Positions 9,510 to 18,940 of a stretch of DNA of 64,000 nucleotides are shown here, in pieces (positions within the stretch are counted from its first letter, which is position 1; every line of letters starts with the position of its first letter). The stretch is from Brevundimonas bacteroides DSM 4726 (GTDB lineage Bacteria; Pseudomonadota; Alphaproteobacteria; Caulobacterales; Caulobacteraceae). The notes below the pieces were generated by a model. That model was given only the letters and a program-made list of their open reading frames with translations. It ran no database searches and was not told the DNA's origin. The stretch covers positions 1 through 64,000 of the forward strand of contig NZ_JNIX01000002.1 in the NCBI RefSeq assembly GCF_000701445.1, in the 5' to 3' direction. A program made the translations under genes and the position numbers.

Positions 9510-9619
9510 TCATCGGGTTGCCTGCCGGTTGACCCCCTAGGAGCGAGGGTCTACCCCGCCAGCCTGACCGTGCGCCGCGATGCGCCGGCCAGGCGGAACA
9601 ACCACGTCGAAGGCTTACG

Positions 9620-11026
9620 TTGGACAGGTCGGTGGATGTCGGGGAGCCGTCGCGCCCCACGGAGTTCTCGACGACCGCCGCGGCCGAACCCACCGGGTTG
9701 AGTGCTTCGTCCCCCGTCTCTACGACCGGCCCGACGCTGTGCATCGACGGCTACAACATCGCCATGACCAAGGGCACGGGGATCGCCACCTACGGGCGCA
9801 ACCTGCTCTCGACCGTCCGGGGCATGGGTTACGACACCCAGGTGATCTACGGCCCGCCCCGCAAACGGTCCAAACGGCCGCTGCTGAACGAGACGGCTCT
9901 CGTCGACGCCGAGCGGCCACGCAAGAATCGCCGGATCGCCCGCTATCTTCAGACCCTGACCAGCCGGAACGGCGTCAAGGCCTGGCCCGTCACACCCAGC
10001 GGCGAGGTATTCTGGCCAACCCGCGCCGGTGGCCGCCCCCAGGCCTCGTCCTTCTGGGCCGCTCACGACCTGTTCTTCCGCGCCAACCGGTCGTTCTCGG
10101 CCTACCGTAAGGAAACTCCGGTCGATTTCGACGTCGAGGGCGGCCGTCGCCCCGACATCATGCACTGGACCGCGACCCTGCCGCTGCATGCGCGGGGCGT
10201 GCCCAACGTCTACACCATCCACGACCTGATCCCGCTGCGGCTGCCGCACACGACGCTGGACGACAAGCCGGCCTACTTCGCCCTGTGCCGCGCCATCGCG
10301 CGCCGCGCGGACCACATCGCCGTAGTGTCGGAGACGACGCGCCAGGACGTCATCCGCATGCTGGGCGTGTCCGAGGATCGGGTCACCAACACCTATCAGG
10401 CCGTCCACCTCCCCTCGAGCCTGACCTCGCGCCCGGACGCCGAGGTGGCGACAGAGCTGGAAGGGATCTTCGATCTGGGCTGGAAGGACTACTTCCTGCA
10501 TTTCGGCGCGATCGAGCCGAAGAAGAACCTGGGCCGCATCGTCGAGGCCTACCTCGCCTCGGGCTGCACCACCCCGCTGGTCGTTGTCGGGGGCCGCGCC
10601 TGGCTGGACGAACCGGAAACAGCTCTGATGAACCAGGTGCTGGCGGACAAGGGACCGAGCGCCGAGCGCATCCGCCGCTATGAGTACCTGCCCTTCTCCA
10701 TGCTGGTCAGCCTGATCCGCGGCGCGCGGGCGACGCTGTTCCCCTCGCTTTACGAAGGCTTCGGCCTGCCGGTGCTGGAATCCATGGCGCTCGGCACCGC
10801 CGTGCTGACCTCCACGGGCGGATCACTGCCCGAGGTGGCTGGAGATGCAGCCATCAGCGTGGATCCCTATGACGTGCCCGCCATGAGCCGGGGTCTGAGG
10901 GCGCTGGAGCAGGACGAGGCCCTGCGGCTGGACCTGGAGGCCCGGGGTCGCATCCAGGCGGCCAAGTTCTCGGTCGAGGCCTACAGGGCGCGGCTCGCCG
11001 ATCTTTATGCGAAGGTCGGGGCGTGA
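9620..11026 (+). CDS. GT4-family glycosyltransferase
   Basis: A GT-B glycosyltransferase of up to 468 residues, cytoplasmic, transferring a sugar from an activated donor. The C-terminal half has the family marks: FGAIEPKKNLGRIVEAY, then FPSLYEGFGLPVLESMALG and GGSLPEVAGDAA (the E-x7-E donor site). The start is uncertain. A TTG at 9620 has GAAGG upstream and gives a 40-residue polar leader before LCIDGYNIAMTKGTGIATYG, where homology probably starts. It ends in a GTGA overlap with the next glycosyltransferase, implying coupled translation. Confidence 0.88.
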   Translation: MDRSVDVGEPSRPTEFSTTAAAEPTGLSASSPVSTTGPTLCIDGYNIAMTKGTGIATYGRNLLSTVRGMGYDTQVIYGPPRKRSKRPLLNETALVDAERPRKNRRIARYLQTLTSRNGVKAWPVTPSGEVFWPTRAGGRPQASSFWAAHDLFFRANRSFSAYRKETPVDFDVEGGRRPDIMHWTATLPLHARGVPNVYTIHDLIPLRLPHTTLDDKPAYFALCRAIARRADHIAVVSETTRQDVIRMLGVSEDRVTNTYQAVHLPSSLTSRPDAEVATELEGIFDLGWKDYFLHFGAIEPKKNLGRIVEAYLASGCTTPLVVVGGRAWLDEPETALMNQVLADKGPSAERIRRYEYLPFSMLVSLIRGARATLFPSLYEGFGLPVLESMALGTAVLTSTGGSLPEVAGDAAISVDPYDVPAMSRGLRALEQDEALRLDLEARGRIQAAKFSVEAYRARLADLYAKVGA

Positions 11027-12294
11027 CCCGGTCCGTCCTGTTCGACGCCAGCCGCCTGCTCAGCCGGGCCGAGCGCACCGCGCCGACCGGCGTCGACCGC
11101 GTCTGCCTGGCCTATGCGGAGTGGCTGCTGTCCCTGCCCGACGTCACGGTGACGCCGGTGCGCGGGCGACAGGAGCAGCTGGTCGCCGTCGACGAGCCCT
11201 GGTTCCGCAAGTGCGTCAAGACGCTGCGCTCGCGCTGGACCGGCGACTTCTTCGAACGCTCGCTGACGCCAGACGAGATGCGGCTGATGACGGCGCTCGC
11301 CAGCGGTCACAAGGCCGAGGAGTCCGTCATCGGCGAGCCGCCGGCAGACCCGTCCCGCACGCCCGGCCGCCGCACGCGCGTGCTGAAACAGCTGTTCCGC
11401 TCTCAGTGGATCCAGAACCTGCCGTCCAGCAGCCTCTACTTCAACGTCGGCCATACCGGTCTCAGCGACCCGTCCATCCTGAGAGGGCTGGAGGCGCGCG
11501 GGATCGAGCGCATCATCCTCCTGCATGACTTGATCCCCATCACCCATCCCGAATTCTGCCGTCCCGGCGACGACATCAAGCACCGGGACCGGGTCATGAC
11601 GACGCTGCGTCATGCCTCGCGCATCCTGGTGAACTCCCACTACACGGCCTCGGAGCTGGCCGCTTTCGCGGCACGGGAAGGCATCACGCCGCCGCCCATC
11701 GACGCCGTGCATCTGGGGCTGGAGCCGACCTTTCTCGCGCCCCCGGCCGCGCCGACGCCGCGCCCCTACTTCGTCCACATCGGCACCATCGAAGCCCGCA
11801 AGAACCTGGCCTTCCTGCTGACCATCTGGCGACGTTTGCAGGAGCGGATGGGCGATGCCGCGCCCCAGCTGGTGCTCGTCGGCCGCTATGGCTGGGAAAA
11901 CGAGGCGGTGCTGGACCATCTGGAACGATCGCCCGCCTTGCGCGGTCTGGTGCATCAGGCGTCGGACCTGCCCGATTCCGCGCTCGCCACCCTGATGGCC
12001 AGCGCGCGCGCCCTGGTCGCGCCGTCGTCGGTCGAGGGCTTCGACCTGCCGGCGGTGGAGGCCTCCGCGCTCGGCGTGCCGCTGATCGCCTCGGACATCC
12101 CCGCGCACAGGGAACTGGTGCCCAACGCCCAGCTGATCGATCCGCTGGACGGCCTGGGCTGGCTCAAGGCGCTGGAAAAGGCGACCCGGCATCCGCCCAA
12201 GGGCGCGCCCTATACCGCGCCCACCTGGGATCGGCACTTCGCGCGGGTCGCCGAATGCGTCGGCCTGACCGCGCGACCCGCCCAGGCGGCGTGA
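11023..12294 (+). CDS. GT4-family glycosyltransferase
   Basis: A second GT-B enzyme, 423 residues, starting at GTG 11023 inside the stop of the preceding gene. The N-terminal part (VLFDASRLLSRAERTAPTGV) resembles GT4 enzymes of surface polysaccharide clusters. IGTIEARKNLAFLLTIW and APSSVEGFDLPAVEASALG mark the donor-binding domain. With its neighbour it probably builds consecutive sugars of the same polysaccharide. Donor and acceptor cannot be read from sequence. Confidence 0.87.
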   Translation: MTRSVLFDASRLLSRAERTAPTGVDRVCLAYAEWLLSLPDVTVTPVRGRQEQLVAVDEPWFRKCVKTLRSRWTGDFFERSLTPDEMRLMTALASGHKAEESVIGEPPADPSRTPGRRTRVLKQLFRSQWIQNLPSSSLYFNVGHTGLSDPSILRGLEARGIERIILLHDLIPITHPEFCRPGDDIKHRDRVMTTLRHASRILVNSHYTASELAAFAAREGITPPPIDAVHLGLEPTFLAPPAAPTPRPYFVHIGTIEARKNLAFLLTIWRRLQERMGDAAPQLVLVGRYGWENEAVLDHLERSPALRGLVHQASDLPDSALATLMASARALVAPSSVEGFDLPAVEASALGVPLIASDIPAHRELVPNAQLIDPLDGLGWLKALEKATRHPPKGAPYTAPTWDRHFARVAECVGLTARPAQAA

Positions 12295-12368
12295 TCGGGC
12301 CGCTGATCGGACTGGCGGCGCTTCGCAAAGGCCGGTAATCACTTCGTGGATTGCAAAGCCCGGACGCC

Positions 12369-13517
12369 ATGACACGTAAACTGCTCGCTCTCGCGCTCGC
12401 GGCCGTTCTCTCCGGCTGCTCCACCCTGCCCCGCGACGGGCCGTCGGGTCGGGCCATCGACCGGGGCGCGGTCGAGGACGTGGACGGGGCCGACTACGCC
12501 ATCGTCGAGCTGGATTACGCCGCCGCCGAGCGCATCCGCGCGGTCGCCGCGCCCTATCTGGGCTCGCTGGCCGCCGCCGCCAGCACCGAGCGCGTCGATG
12601 TGATCGGCGAGGGCGACCTCCTGTCCATCGCCATCTTCGAACCCTCCGGCACCCTGTTCGGCGGGGGATCGTCGTCGCAAGGCGTGCGTTCGGGCAATCA
12701 GGCCCTGCCGAGCGTCGCGGTGGATCGCGGCGGGACCGTCACCGTGCCCTTCGCCGGCGCCGTTCGCGTGGCGGGTCTGACCACCACCGAGGCCGGGGCC
12801 GCCATTCGTCGGGCGCTGGCCGGCCGCGTCGGCAACCCGCAGGTCACCGTCACCATCGAGGAGAACTTCTCCAACACCGTCACCGTTCTGGGCGAGGTCA
12901 AGGAGCCGGGCCGCGCGCCCCTGTCGGTCAACGCCGACACCCTGCTGGACGTGATCGCCGAAACGGGGGGCGCCGCCCGTCCCGTCGAGGACATCGAGGT
13001 CCAGATTCGCCGGGACGGCCAGACCTACTCGGCCCCGCTCACCGCCGTCACGACCAACTTCGGCGAGAACATCCGCCTGCAGCGCGGCGACCAGATCAAC
13101 CTCGTCTACGTTCCCAGACGGTTCAAGACCTTCGGCGCGCTCGGCACGGTGGCCGAAGCCGACATGCCCGCCGGTCAATTGACGCTCGCCAGCGCGCTCG
13201 CCCGCGCCGGAGGCCTGAACGACAACTTCGCCAACGCGCGCTCGGTACTGGTCTTCCGCTTCGAACGGCCCGAGGTGGCCCAGGCGCTGGGCGTCACCCA
13301 GCCGCCCACGGTGCGGGGCGTGCCGGTGGTCTATCGCCTGAACCTGGAAGAGGCGTCGGGCTTCTTCACGGCCGGTTCGTTCGAGGTGAAGCCGGACGAC
13401 ACCATCTACGCCCCGCGCGCCACGGCGGCGGAGCTGCGCAAGTTCTTCGAGTTCGTGCAGCAGATCTCGCGGGTCGTCTACGACATCTCGGTCACGAACG
13501 CGCTCAACAACGACTGA
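12369..13517 (+). CDS. polysaccharide export outer membrane lipoprotein (Wza-like)
   Basis: A 382-residue protein with a lipoprotein signal (MTRKLLALALAAVLSGCSTL, lipobox LSGC). A poly-export domain follows from about residue 75 (VIGEGDLLSIAIFEP, GTVTVPFAGAVRVAGLT), then SLBB-type repeats (NTVTVLGEVKEPGRAPL; MPAGQLTLASALARAGGL). Wza-type proteins form the outer membrane pore for capsule or exopolysaccharide. The ATG at 12369 is used because it gives the signal peptide directly; a TTG at 12351 is also in frame. No Wzc-like kinase is visible here, so the partner must be elsewhere. Confidence 0.9.
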   Translation: MTRKLLALALAAVLSGCSTLPRDGPSGRAIDRGAVEDVDGADYAIVELDYAAAERIRAVAAPYLGSLAAAASTERVDVIGEGDLLSIAIFEPSGTLFGGGSSSQGVRSGNQALPSVAVDRGGTVTVPFAGAVRVAGLTTTEAGAAIRRALAGRVGNPQVTVTIEENFSNTVTVLGEVKEPGRAPLSVNADTLLDVIAETGGAARPVEDIEVQIRRDGQTYSAPLTAVTTNFGENIRLQRGDQINLVYVPRRFKTFGALGTVAEADMPAGQLTLASALARAGGLNDNFANARSVLVFRFERPEVAQALGVTQPPTVRGVPVVYRLNLEEASGFFTAGSFEVKPDDTIYAPRATAAELRKFFEFVQQISRVVYDISVTNALNND

Positions 13518-13529
13518 GGCCATCGCCCC

Positions 13530-14165
13530 ATGTCGTGGCGCAACCTGCTGACCAGCCGACGGGCCGCCCCGGACGCCGGGACGGCCGTCGCGCGCGTCGC
13601 CGACGTCTGGGAGAAGGCCGGTCGCCGGGCGTCCGCGAGCCTGCCGACCATGGCCGAGGTCGAGGCCAGCGCGCTCAAGGTCTATGCCGATCACGGCCTG
13701 CCGACGAAGCCGGGGCACTACCGTCGCGGGCCTGTTTCCGACGCCTGGGACTATCTGGGCGAGGACGTCGACATCGCCCGCCGCTGGGACATGGTGCTGG
13801 AGCGGCCGACGGAGTCGGGCTGGAAGTTCGCCACGCTGGAAGACCTGGGTCGTCATGAAGGGGCCTCGGCCGAGCTGCGCGCGGCCTCGGCGCTGCTTTC
13901 GGCGTGCCGACACCTGAAGGACCGGATGACGGGCCGCGCGGTCGGCGATCCGGGCGACGACATCGAGCGCGCCATCCGTCTGGGCGTCGACTGGCAGAGG
14001 CTGAAGGACGCACAGGCGTGGAAGGAATCCTCGCGGCTGAAGCTGACCACGCCGGAGGATGACGCGCCCGAGCCGCCCGTTGCGGCGCTGCCGGCGGCGA
14101 AGTCAAAGGCCGCGCCCAAGCCGCGAGCCCCGCGCAAGAGCCGCAGGACGACAGGCCAATCCTAG
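13530..14165 (+). CDS. protein of unknown function in polysaccharide cluster
   Basis: A 211-residue soluble protein with no signal peptide or membrane segment. It starts 12 bases after the export lipoprotein gene, so it is probably in the same transcript. Residues 1-170 are well-ordered in composition (WDYLGEDVDIARRWDMVLER). The tail from about 172 is rich in Pro, Ala, Lys and Arg (KAAPKPRAPRKSRR) and likely disordered and basic. I do not recognise a domain. Position suggests a role tied to polysaccharide assembly or its regulation, but this is only context. Confidence 0.75.
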   Translation: MSWRNLLTSRRAAPDAGTAVARVADVWEKAGRRASASLPTMAEVEASALKVYADHGLPTKPGHYRRGPVSDAWDYLGEDVDIARRWDMVLERPTESGWKFATLEDLGRHEGASAELRAASALLSACRHLKDRMTGRAVGDPGDDIERAIRLGVDWQRLKDAQAWKESSRLKLTTPEDDAPEPPVAALPAAKSKAAPKPRAPRKSRRTTGQS

Positions 14166-14188
14166 GCGGCTCAAGTGATCGGGCCTGC

Positions 14189-14225
14189 GCTCAAGCAGCA
14201 GGCGACCGCGTCGCGAGCGGTGGCG
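14189..14225 (-). repeat. 40-bp palindromic intergenic repeat, copy 2
   Basis: Read on the minus strand this matches the element at 3513-3550, including GCTGCTTGAGCG at its end. The inner hairpin is GCGAC-GCG-GTCGC, different bases from the other copies but again fully paired. Confidence 0.65.
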
Positions 14226-14244
14226 CAGCCAACCTCCAGGCGTG

Positions 14245-14286
14245 AAAAAGCCCGCTGCGGGGGATACATCGCAGCGGGCTTTCTCG
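14245..14286. terminator. bidirectional intrinsic terminator
   Basis: A 13-bp stem, AAAGCCCGCTGCG (14247-14259) pairing with CGCAGCGGGCTTT (14270-14282), with a 10-base loop. The minus strand ends in CTTTTTC and the plus strand in CTTTCTC. It lies between the convergent polysaccharide cluster and hisS and can serve both. Confidence 0.85.
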
Positions 14287-14447
14287 CTCTCTCAGGAGCG
14301 GACGTTTCCTCCCCGAAACGCCTTCGTCCAGCGGCTGCGCCTCACAGCGCCGCGCCGTTCGAGTGGGAGCACATCACCGCCATGACGGATTCAAGTCAAC
14401 CAAAGGCCGTGTGTAATCCGTCGGTTTCATGACTAAACGTCGATCAC

Positions 14448-15947
14448 TCATCCGCGAGGAGATCGGGTTATCGAAGAATCTTCGATAATGCCGCGAATGG
14501 TTTGCACCAGGGCGTCGCGCGCCACCGTCTGCTGCCCCGGACGAGCCGCCTTCCAGGCCTCGTTGTCGGCCAGACCGGCGGCCAGAGCGCGACCGGCGTC
14601 GAGGTCCTTGATCGTCACCTGACCCGCCGCGATCTCGTTTCCGCCCAGCATGACGGCGGCGGGCGCGCCGCGCCGGTCGGCGTACTTCATCTGGGCCTTC
14701 ATGCCGGCGCGGCCCAGATAGAGTTCGGCGGCGATGCCCGCCCGACGCAACTCGGCCACGGCGTCGAGGTAGTGCTGCATGTCGGCCTCGTCGAAGACGA
14801 TGACCACCACCGGCCCGCGCGTCGCCGCCTCGTTGCGGCCCGCCGCGCGCAGCGCCGAGGCCAGGCGCGAAACACCGAACGAGAAACCCGTCGCGGGCGT
14901 CGCCTCGCCCGTGAAGCGCGCCACCAGATCGTCGTAGCGCCCGCCGCCCCCGATGGAGCCAAAGCGAACGGCGCGACCCTTGTCGTCGGTCGTTTCCAGC
15001 AGCAGCTCTGCCTCGAACACCGCGCCGGTGTAATACTCCAGGCCCCGCACGATGGTCGGGTCGAAGCGGACAGCGGCCTGATCGACGCCCATGGACGTCA
15101 GCGCGCGGTCGATGCCGGACAGCTCGTTCAGCGCCGCCTCGCCCGCCGCGCCGAGGCCGCCCACGCGGGCGATGGCGTCCAGCGCCTCCGCGCGCGTCCC
15201 CTCCCCGGCCGAGCCCAGGAAGGCGCGGATGGTGTCGGCCACGGCGCCCGGCAGCCGCGCCCCCTTGGTGTAGTCGCCGCTCTCGTCCAGCCGGCCTTCG
15301 CCGAGCAGGGCGACGACGCCCTCCCAGCCCAGGCGGTCGTATTTGTCGATGGCGCGCAGAGCCGTCAGGCGCTGGACCGGATCGGTCACGCCGCCGGCGT
15401 CGAACAGGCCGTCGAACAGCTTACGGTTGGAGACGCGGACCACCGCCTGACCCTCGGCGAGGCCCGCCGCCTTCAGCCCCTCGCAGGCCATGGCGATGAT
15501 CTCGGCGTCGGCCTCCGGGCGGTCGGAGCCGACGGTGTCGGCGTCGCACTGGACGAACTCGCGGAAGCGGCCGGGGCCGGGCTTCTCATTTCTCCAGACC
15601 GGCCCGAAGGCGTAGCGCCTATAGGGCTTGGGCAGGGTTTCCCAATTCTGGGCGGCGAACCGGGCCAGAGGCGCGGTCAGGTCGTAGCGCAGCGCCATCC
15701 ACTGGTCGTCGTCGTCCTGGAGCGCGAAGACGCCCTCGTTCGGGCGGTCGGCGTCGGGCAGGAACTTGCCCAGAGCGTCGGCGTATTCGAACGCCCCGGT
15801 CTCGAGCGGCTCGAAGCCCCAGCGTTCGTAGACCTCGGTCACCCGAGCGACGATGCGGCGTTCGGCGGCGACGTCGGGGCCTCGGCGGTCGGCGAAGCCC
15901 CGGGGGCTGCGGGCTTCGGGGCGGGCGGGAGGCGCGGCGTCGGTCAT
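14448..15947 (-). CDS. hisS: histidyl-tRNA synthetase
   Basis: A class II aminoacyl-tRNA synthetase of 499 residues. Motif 2 region reads AFGPVWRNEKPGPGRFREF and is followed by QCDADTVG. The histidine-specific signature is seen in FDPTIVRGLEYYTGAVFEAEL and SIGGGGRYDDLVARF. The C-terminal anticodon-binding domain runs from about residue 375. The N-terminus has a 15-residue Ala/Pro-rich lead (MTDAAPPARPEARSPRGF) before PRGFADRRGPDVAAERRI. It stands alone with a terminator downstream. Confidence 0.96.
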   Translation of the reverse strand: MTDAAPPARPEARSPRGFADRRGPDVAAERRIVARVTEVYERWGFEPLETGAFEYADALGKFLPDADRPNEGVFALQDDDDQWMALRYDLTAPLARFAAQNWETLPKPYRRYAFGPVWRNEKPGPGRFREFVQCDADTVGSDRPEADAEIIAMACEGLKAAGLAEGQAVVRVSNRKLFDGLFDAGGVTDPVQRLTALRAIDKYDRLGWEGVVALLGEGRLDESGDYTKGARLPGAVADTIRAFLGSAGEGTRAEALDAIARVGGLGAAGEAALNELSGIDRALTSMGVDQAAVRFDPTIVRGLEYYTGAVFEAELLLETTDDKGRAVRFGSIGGGGRYDDLVARFTGEATPATGFSFGVSRLASALRAAGRNEAATRGPVVVIVFDEADMQHYLDAVAELRRAGIAAELYLGRAGMKAQMKYADRRGAPAAVMLGGNEIAAGQVTIKDLDAGRALAAGLADNEAWKAARPGQQTVARDALVQTIRGIIEDSSITRSPRG

Positions 15948-15959
15948 GGCGCGGATGTA

Positions 15960-16052
15960 GAGGGATTAGGGATTAGGGACTAGGGATTAGAGGTCGCGTT
16001 TCGCCGCCACAGCGGAGGTCGCCCATCCAATCCCTTTTCTCTGATCCCTTCT
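15960..16052. repeat. heptamer (GGGATTA) array with inverted partner
   Basis: Between the hisS start and the DUF418 gene stop. At 15962-15990 four tandem heptamers of type GGGATTA (one GGGACTA) occur. At about 16027-16052 the opposite strand carries related units (AATCCC, GATCCC). The same left-array/right-inverse layout recurs at 25069-25172. It could fold into a long hairpin in RNA. Confidence 0.6.
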
Positions 16053-16059
16053 CCAAACC

Positions 16060-17295
16060 CTACTTCCGGATCGGCACCATCCGGCCGTAGGTCAGCGAGC
16101 GCCACACCCATTCCAGCGGGCCGTTGGAGAAAACCGACAGCCACAGCGGCGACCAGATCAGCTGGGTGACCCAGATGGCGCCGACGACAGTCCAGAGGGC
16201 GGCGGGGTGGTAGTCGCCCATCCACTGAGGCCCCCACGGCAGGTAGAAGAGGCTGGCCATGATGAGGGTCTGGGTCAGGTAGTTGGTGAAGGCCATCCGC
16301 CCGACCGGGACCAGGACGCCGGTGATCATCCGCAGACCCATCTTCGTCAGCAGGATCAGCATGGCGGCGTAGCCGAGCGTGATCAGCGGGGCCATGCCGC
16401 CGGCGGCGTCATCCAACCCCGCGACCGGCAGGGCGGCCGGATCCTGACCCGGCAGGCTGGCCCAGGCGTCGGTGGCCAGAACCGCGGCGGCGGCGAGGAA
16501 AACCAGCAGATAGAGGATCACCGGCGACCGGCCGACGAAGAAGCCGGACTTGTAGAGACCCAGGCCCAGCATCATCAGGGGCACGCTGACCGGGATGAGG
16601 AACAGGGACAGCATGGCCAGCATCAGCCAGGCCTTGAAGTTCTCGATCCAGGGCGCGACGAAGGAGGTCTTGTATTCGGCGACGGCGGCGTTGACCGTCT
16701 CCATCGTCACCTGCGGACTGCTGGCCTGCATCTGCTCCTGGAACTCGGGACCAAGGAGACCCATGGCCAGCGGCCCGGCCGTGGCGATCAGCGCCCAGAG
16801 CGCCGAGATCGATCCGCCGATCCAAAGCAGGCGACCGGCGCTCCACGACCGCAGCAGCAGCATGATGGCGCCGCAGTAGGCGTAGTGCAGCAGGATGTCG
16901 CCGTACCAGAAGGCGGCCCCGTGGATCAGGCCGAAGACGCCGAGCCAGAGCAGGCGGCTGCGCAGCAGCTTGCCCCGCGCCTCGTCCGACCGTTCGCCGC
17001 CGACCAGGAAGATCGAGACGCCAAACAGCATGGTGAAGAGGGTGCGGAACTTGTCCTGGAAGAAGACCTCGGTGACCCAGGCGCCCCAGGCGTCGGCGCC
17101 GGTGTGGTTGAACGGGTCGGTCGTGGCCGTCTCGACGACGATGGGCCAGGCGAAGGCCATGGCGTTGACCGCCAGAATGCCCAGGATCGCCCAGCCGCGC
17201 AGCATGTCGAGCTGGAAGATGCGGTCCTTGGGCTGGACGGGGGCGAGACCCCCGGTGGCGGGCAGAGGCTGGGCCTCGACGGCGGGCATGGCCAT
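16060..17295 (-). CDS. DUF418-family multi-pass membrane protein
   Basis: A 411-residue inner membrane protein with about ten hydrophobic segments. It begins RIFQLDMLRGWAILGILAVNAMAF after a 30-residue lead and ends with the DUF418 region LIWSPLWLSVFSNGPLEWVWRSLTYGR. Family function is poorly known (transport or acyltransferase-like relatives have been proposed). The start at 17295 has GGGGGAAA 6 bases upstream, better than an ATG 27 bases further up. Confidence 0.87.
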   Translation of the reverse strand: MAMPAVEAQPLPATGGLAPVQPKDRIFQLDMLRGWAILGILAVNAMAFAWPIVVETATTDPFNHTGADAWGAWVTEVFFQDKFRTLFTMLFGVSIFLVGGERSDEARGKLLRSRLLWLGVFGLIHGAAFWYGDILLHYAYCGAIMLLLRSWSAGRLLWIGGSISALWALIATAGPLAMGLLGPEFQEQMQASSPQVTMETVNAAVAEYKTSFVAPWIENFKAWLMLAMLSLFLIPVSVPLMMLGLGLYKSGFFVGRSPVILYLLVFLAAAAVLATDAWASLPGQDPAALPVAGLDDAAGGMAPLITLGYAAMLILLTKMGLRMITGVLVPVGRMAFTNYLTQTLIMASLFYLPWGPQWMGDYHPAALWTVVGAIWVTQLIWSPLWLSVFSNGPLEWVWRSLTYGRMVPIRK

Positions 17296-17373
17296 GTGCT
17301 TTCCCCCAAAAGCGATAGACAAGCGAGCTTTACACAGGCCGCAGGGGCCGTAAACTGAATTCGCCGTAAGGCG

Positions 17374-17949
17374 TCAGGCGGGATCGCTCATCAGGCCGAG
17401 GCGATCGCGGACCTTTTCCGGCGCCGGCACGAAGGCGATGAAGGCGGCGCACAGACCGGCCCAGAGGGCGTAGGAGACACCGACCAGAACCGCGATGGGC
17501 AGGCCGCCGACGCCGTAGATCAGGAGCGTGGTCTCGGTCGCGCCGACGCCTTGCAGCACATCGCCGGACGCCACGAGGCCGATGATGACCATGAGGAGCG
17601 CGACCAGCGTCTGGAGCGCGGCGGCGAGCAGGCCGCCGTAGAGCATGAATCGCCAGACGATGCCGAGCCGGGTGCCGGGCCGACCTCGCCGGTCGCGCTC
17701 GCGCCGGATGACCATCAGCCCGGCGGGCACGGCGACGCAGCCGAGCACCAAGAGCACGATGCGCCAGTCGATGTCGCGGCCCGGCATCCAGTTCTCGGGC
17801 GGCCAGATCAGGAGCGTCAGGATGATCGGCGGCCAGGCGATGCCGGCGATCGCAGCGATCGGAATGGCAAGGCGCGTGCGCCGCCAGGTGACGCGCGTCT
17901 GACCCGGCAGGTCCGCGATGCTGTCCAGGCGGATCGCGCGGCGGGCCAT
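17374..17949 (-). CDS. membrane protein of unknown function
   Basis: A 191-residue protein with four clear hydrophobic segments (about 28-50, 62-80, 98-125 and 140-170) and short basic loops. I recognise no domain. Its ATG overlaps the stop of the upstream 3-hydroxyacyl-CoA dehydrogenase gene by one base (TGATG), so the two are probably translated from one message even though no functional link is evident. Confidence 0.7.
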   Translation of the reverse strand: MARRAIRLDSIADLPGQTRVTWRRTRLAIPIAAIAGIAWPPIILTLLIWPPENWMPGRDIDWRIVLLVLGCVAVPAGLMVIRRERDRRGRPGTRLGIVWRFMLYGGLLAAALQTLVALLMVIIGLVASGDVLQGVGATETTLLIYGVGGLPIAVLVGVSYALWAGLCAAFIAFVPAPEKVRDRLGLMSDPA

Positions 17950-18830
17950 CAGCGGGTCGGCACCGGCGTCTCGCCGGAATAGTCGTAGAAGCCGCGACCG
18001 GACTTGCGTCCCAGCCAGCCGGCCTCGACGTATTTCACCAGCAGCGGACAGGGGCGGTACTTGGAGTCCGCGAGGCCCTCGTAGAGCACGTTCATGATGG
18101 CGAGCACGACGTCCAGCCCCATGAAGTCGGCCAGTTCCAGCGGGCCCATGGGGTGGTTGGCGCCCAGCTTCAGCGCCTTGTCGATGGAGGCGACGTTCCC
18201 GACCCCTTCGTACAGGGTGTAGATCGCCTCGTTGATCATCGGCACCAGGATGCGGTTGACGATGAAGGCGGGGAAGTCCTCGGCGTTGGTGGTGGTCTTG
18301 CCCAGGCTCTCGGCGAAGGCCACGGCGGCGTCATAGGTGGCCGCAGATGTGGCGATGCCGCGGATGATCTCGACCAGCTTCATCACCGGGGCCGGCTTCA
18401 TGAAGTGCAGGCCGATGAAGCGGTCGGGCCGATCGGTCGAGGACGCCAGCCGGGTGATGGAGATCGACGAGGTGTTGGACGCGAGCAGGGTGTCAGGCCC
18501 CAGGTGGGGAACCAGGTCGGCGAAGACGGCCTTCTTGACCGCCTCGTCCTCGACCGCCGCCTCAATGACCAGATCGGCCTTGCCGGCCTCGGCCAGTGAC
18601 GGCACGGCGGAGACGGCGGCGAGGGCCGCATCGGCCTGGGCCTGGGTGGTGGAACCGCGCTCCACACTCCGCGCGAGGCTGGCGCCGATCACGCCGAGCG
18701 CGACCGGCAGGCGGTTGGCGTCGACATCGTAGAGGCTGACCCGATAGCCGCCCAGCGCGATCGTCTGGGCGATGCCGACGCCCATCTGGCCTGCGCCGAT
18801 GACGGCGACGGATTTGATCTGGGAACTCAT
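17949..18830 (-). CDS. 3-hydroxybutyryl-CoA dehydrogenase
   Basis: A soluble 293-residue enzyme oxidising (3S)-hydroxyacyl-CoA with NAD. The Rossmann motif VAVIGAGQMGVGIAQ is at 8-22. The C-terminal domain has FIGLHFMKPAPVMKLVEII (catalytic His) and NHPMGPLELADFMGLDV. Length and the end KSGRGFYDY are typical of the short PaaH/Hbd form. It could act in butyrate, PHB or aromatic degradation. Confidence 0.92.
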   Translation of the reverse strand: MSSQIKSVAVIGAGQMGVGIAQTIALGGYRVSLYDVDANRLPVALGVIGASLARSVERGSTTQAQADAALAAVSAVPSLAEAGKADLVIEAAVEDEAVKKAVFADLVPHLGPDTLLASNTSSISITRLASSTDRPDRFIGLHFMKPAPVMKLVEIIRGIATSAATYDAAVAFAESLGKTTTNAEDFPAFIVNRILVPMINEAIYTLYEGVGNVASIDKALKLGANHPMGPLELADFMGLDVVLAIMNVLYEGLADSKYRPCPLLVKYVEAGWLGRKSGRGFYDYSGETPVPTR

Positions 18831-18940
18831 GCGGTCGTGGTCTGCTGCGGCGTCTCCGCCCGGGCGTCGGGCACCTTAGAAGCGTCCGTCAGCGGCGCAA
18901 GCGCGGAATGTTGCGGTGCGGCGACAGCCGTCCCGAACTG

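Noticed and set aside
14175-14432. Open frame of 85 codons downstream of the polysaccharide cluster
   Set aside because: It runs through the palindromic repeat and the bidirectional terminator and has no ribosome site or recognisable sequence.
15960-15992. Similarity of GGGATTA arrays to telomeric repeats
   Set aside because: The unit is not identical to known telomere repeats, the arrays are short and internal, and paired inverses point to hairpin elements instead.
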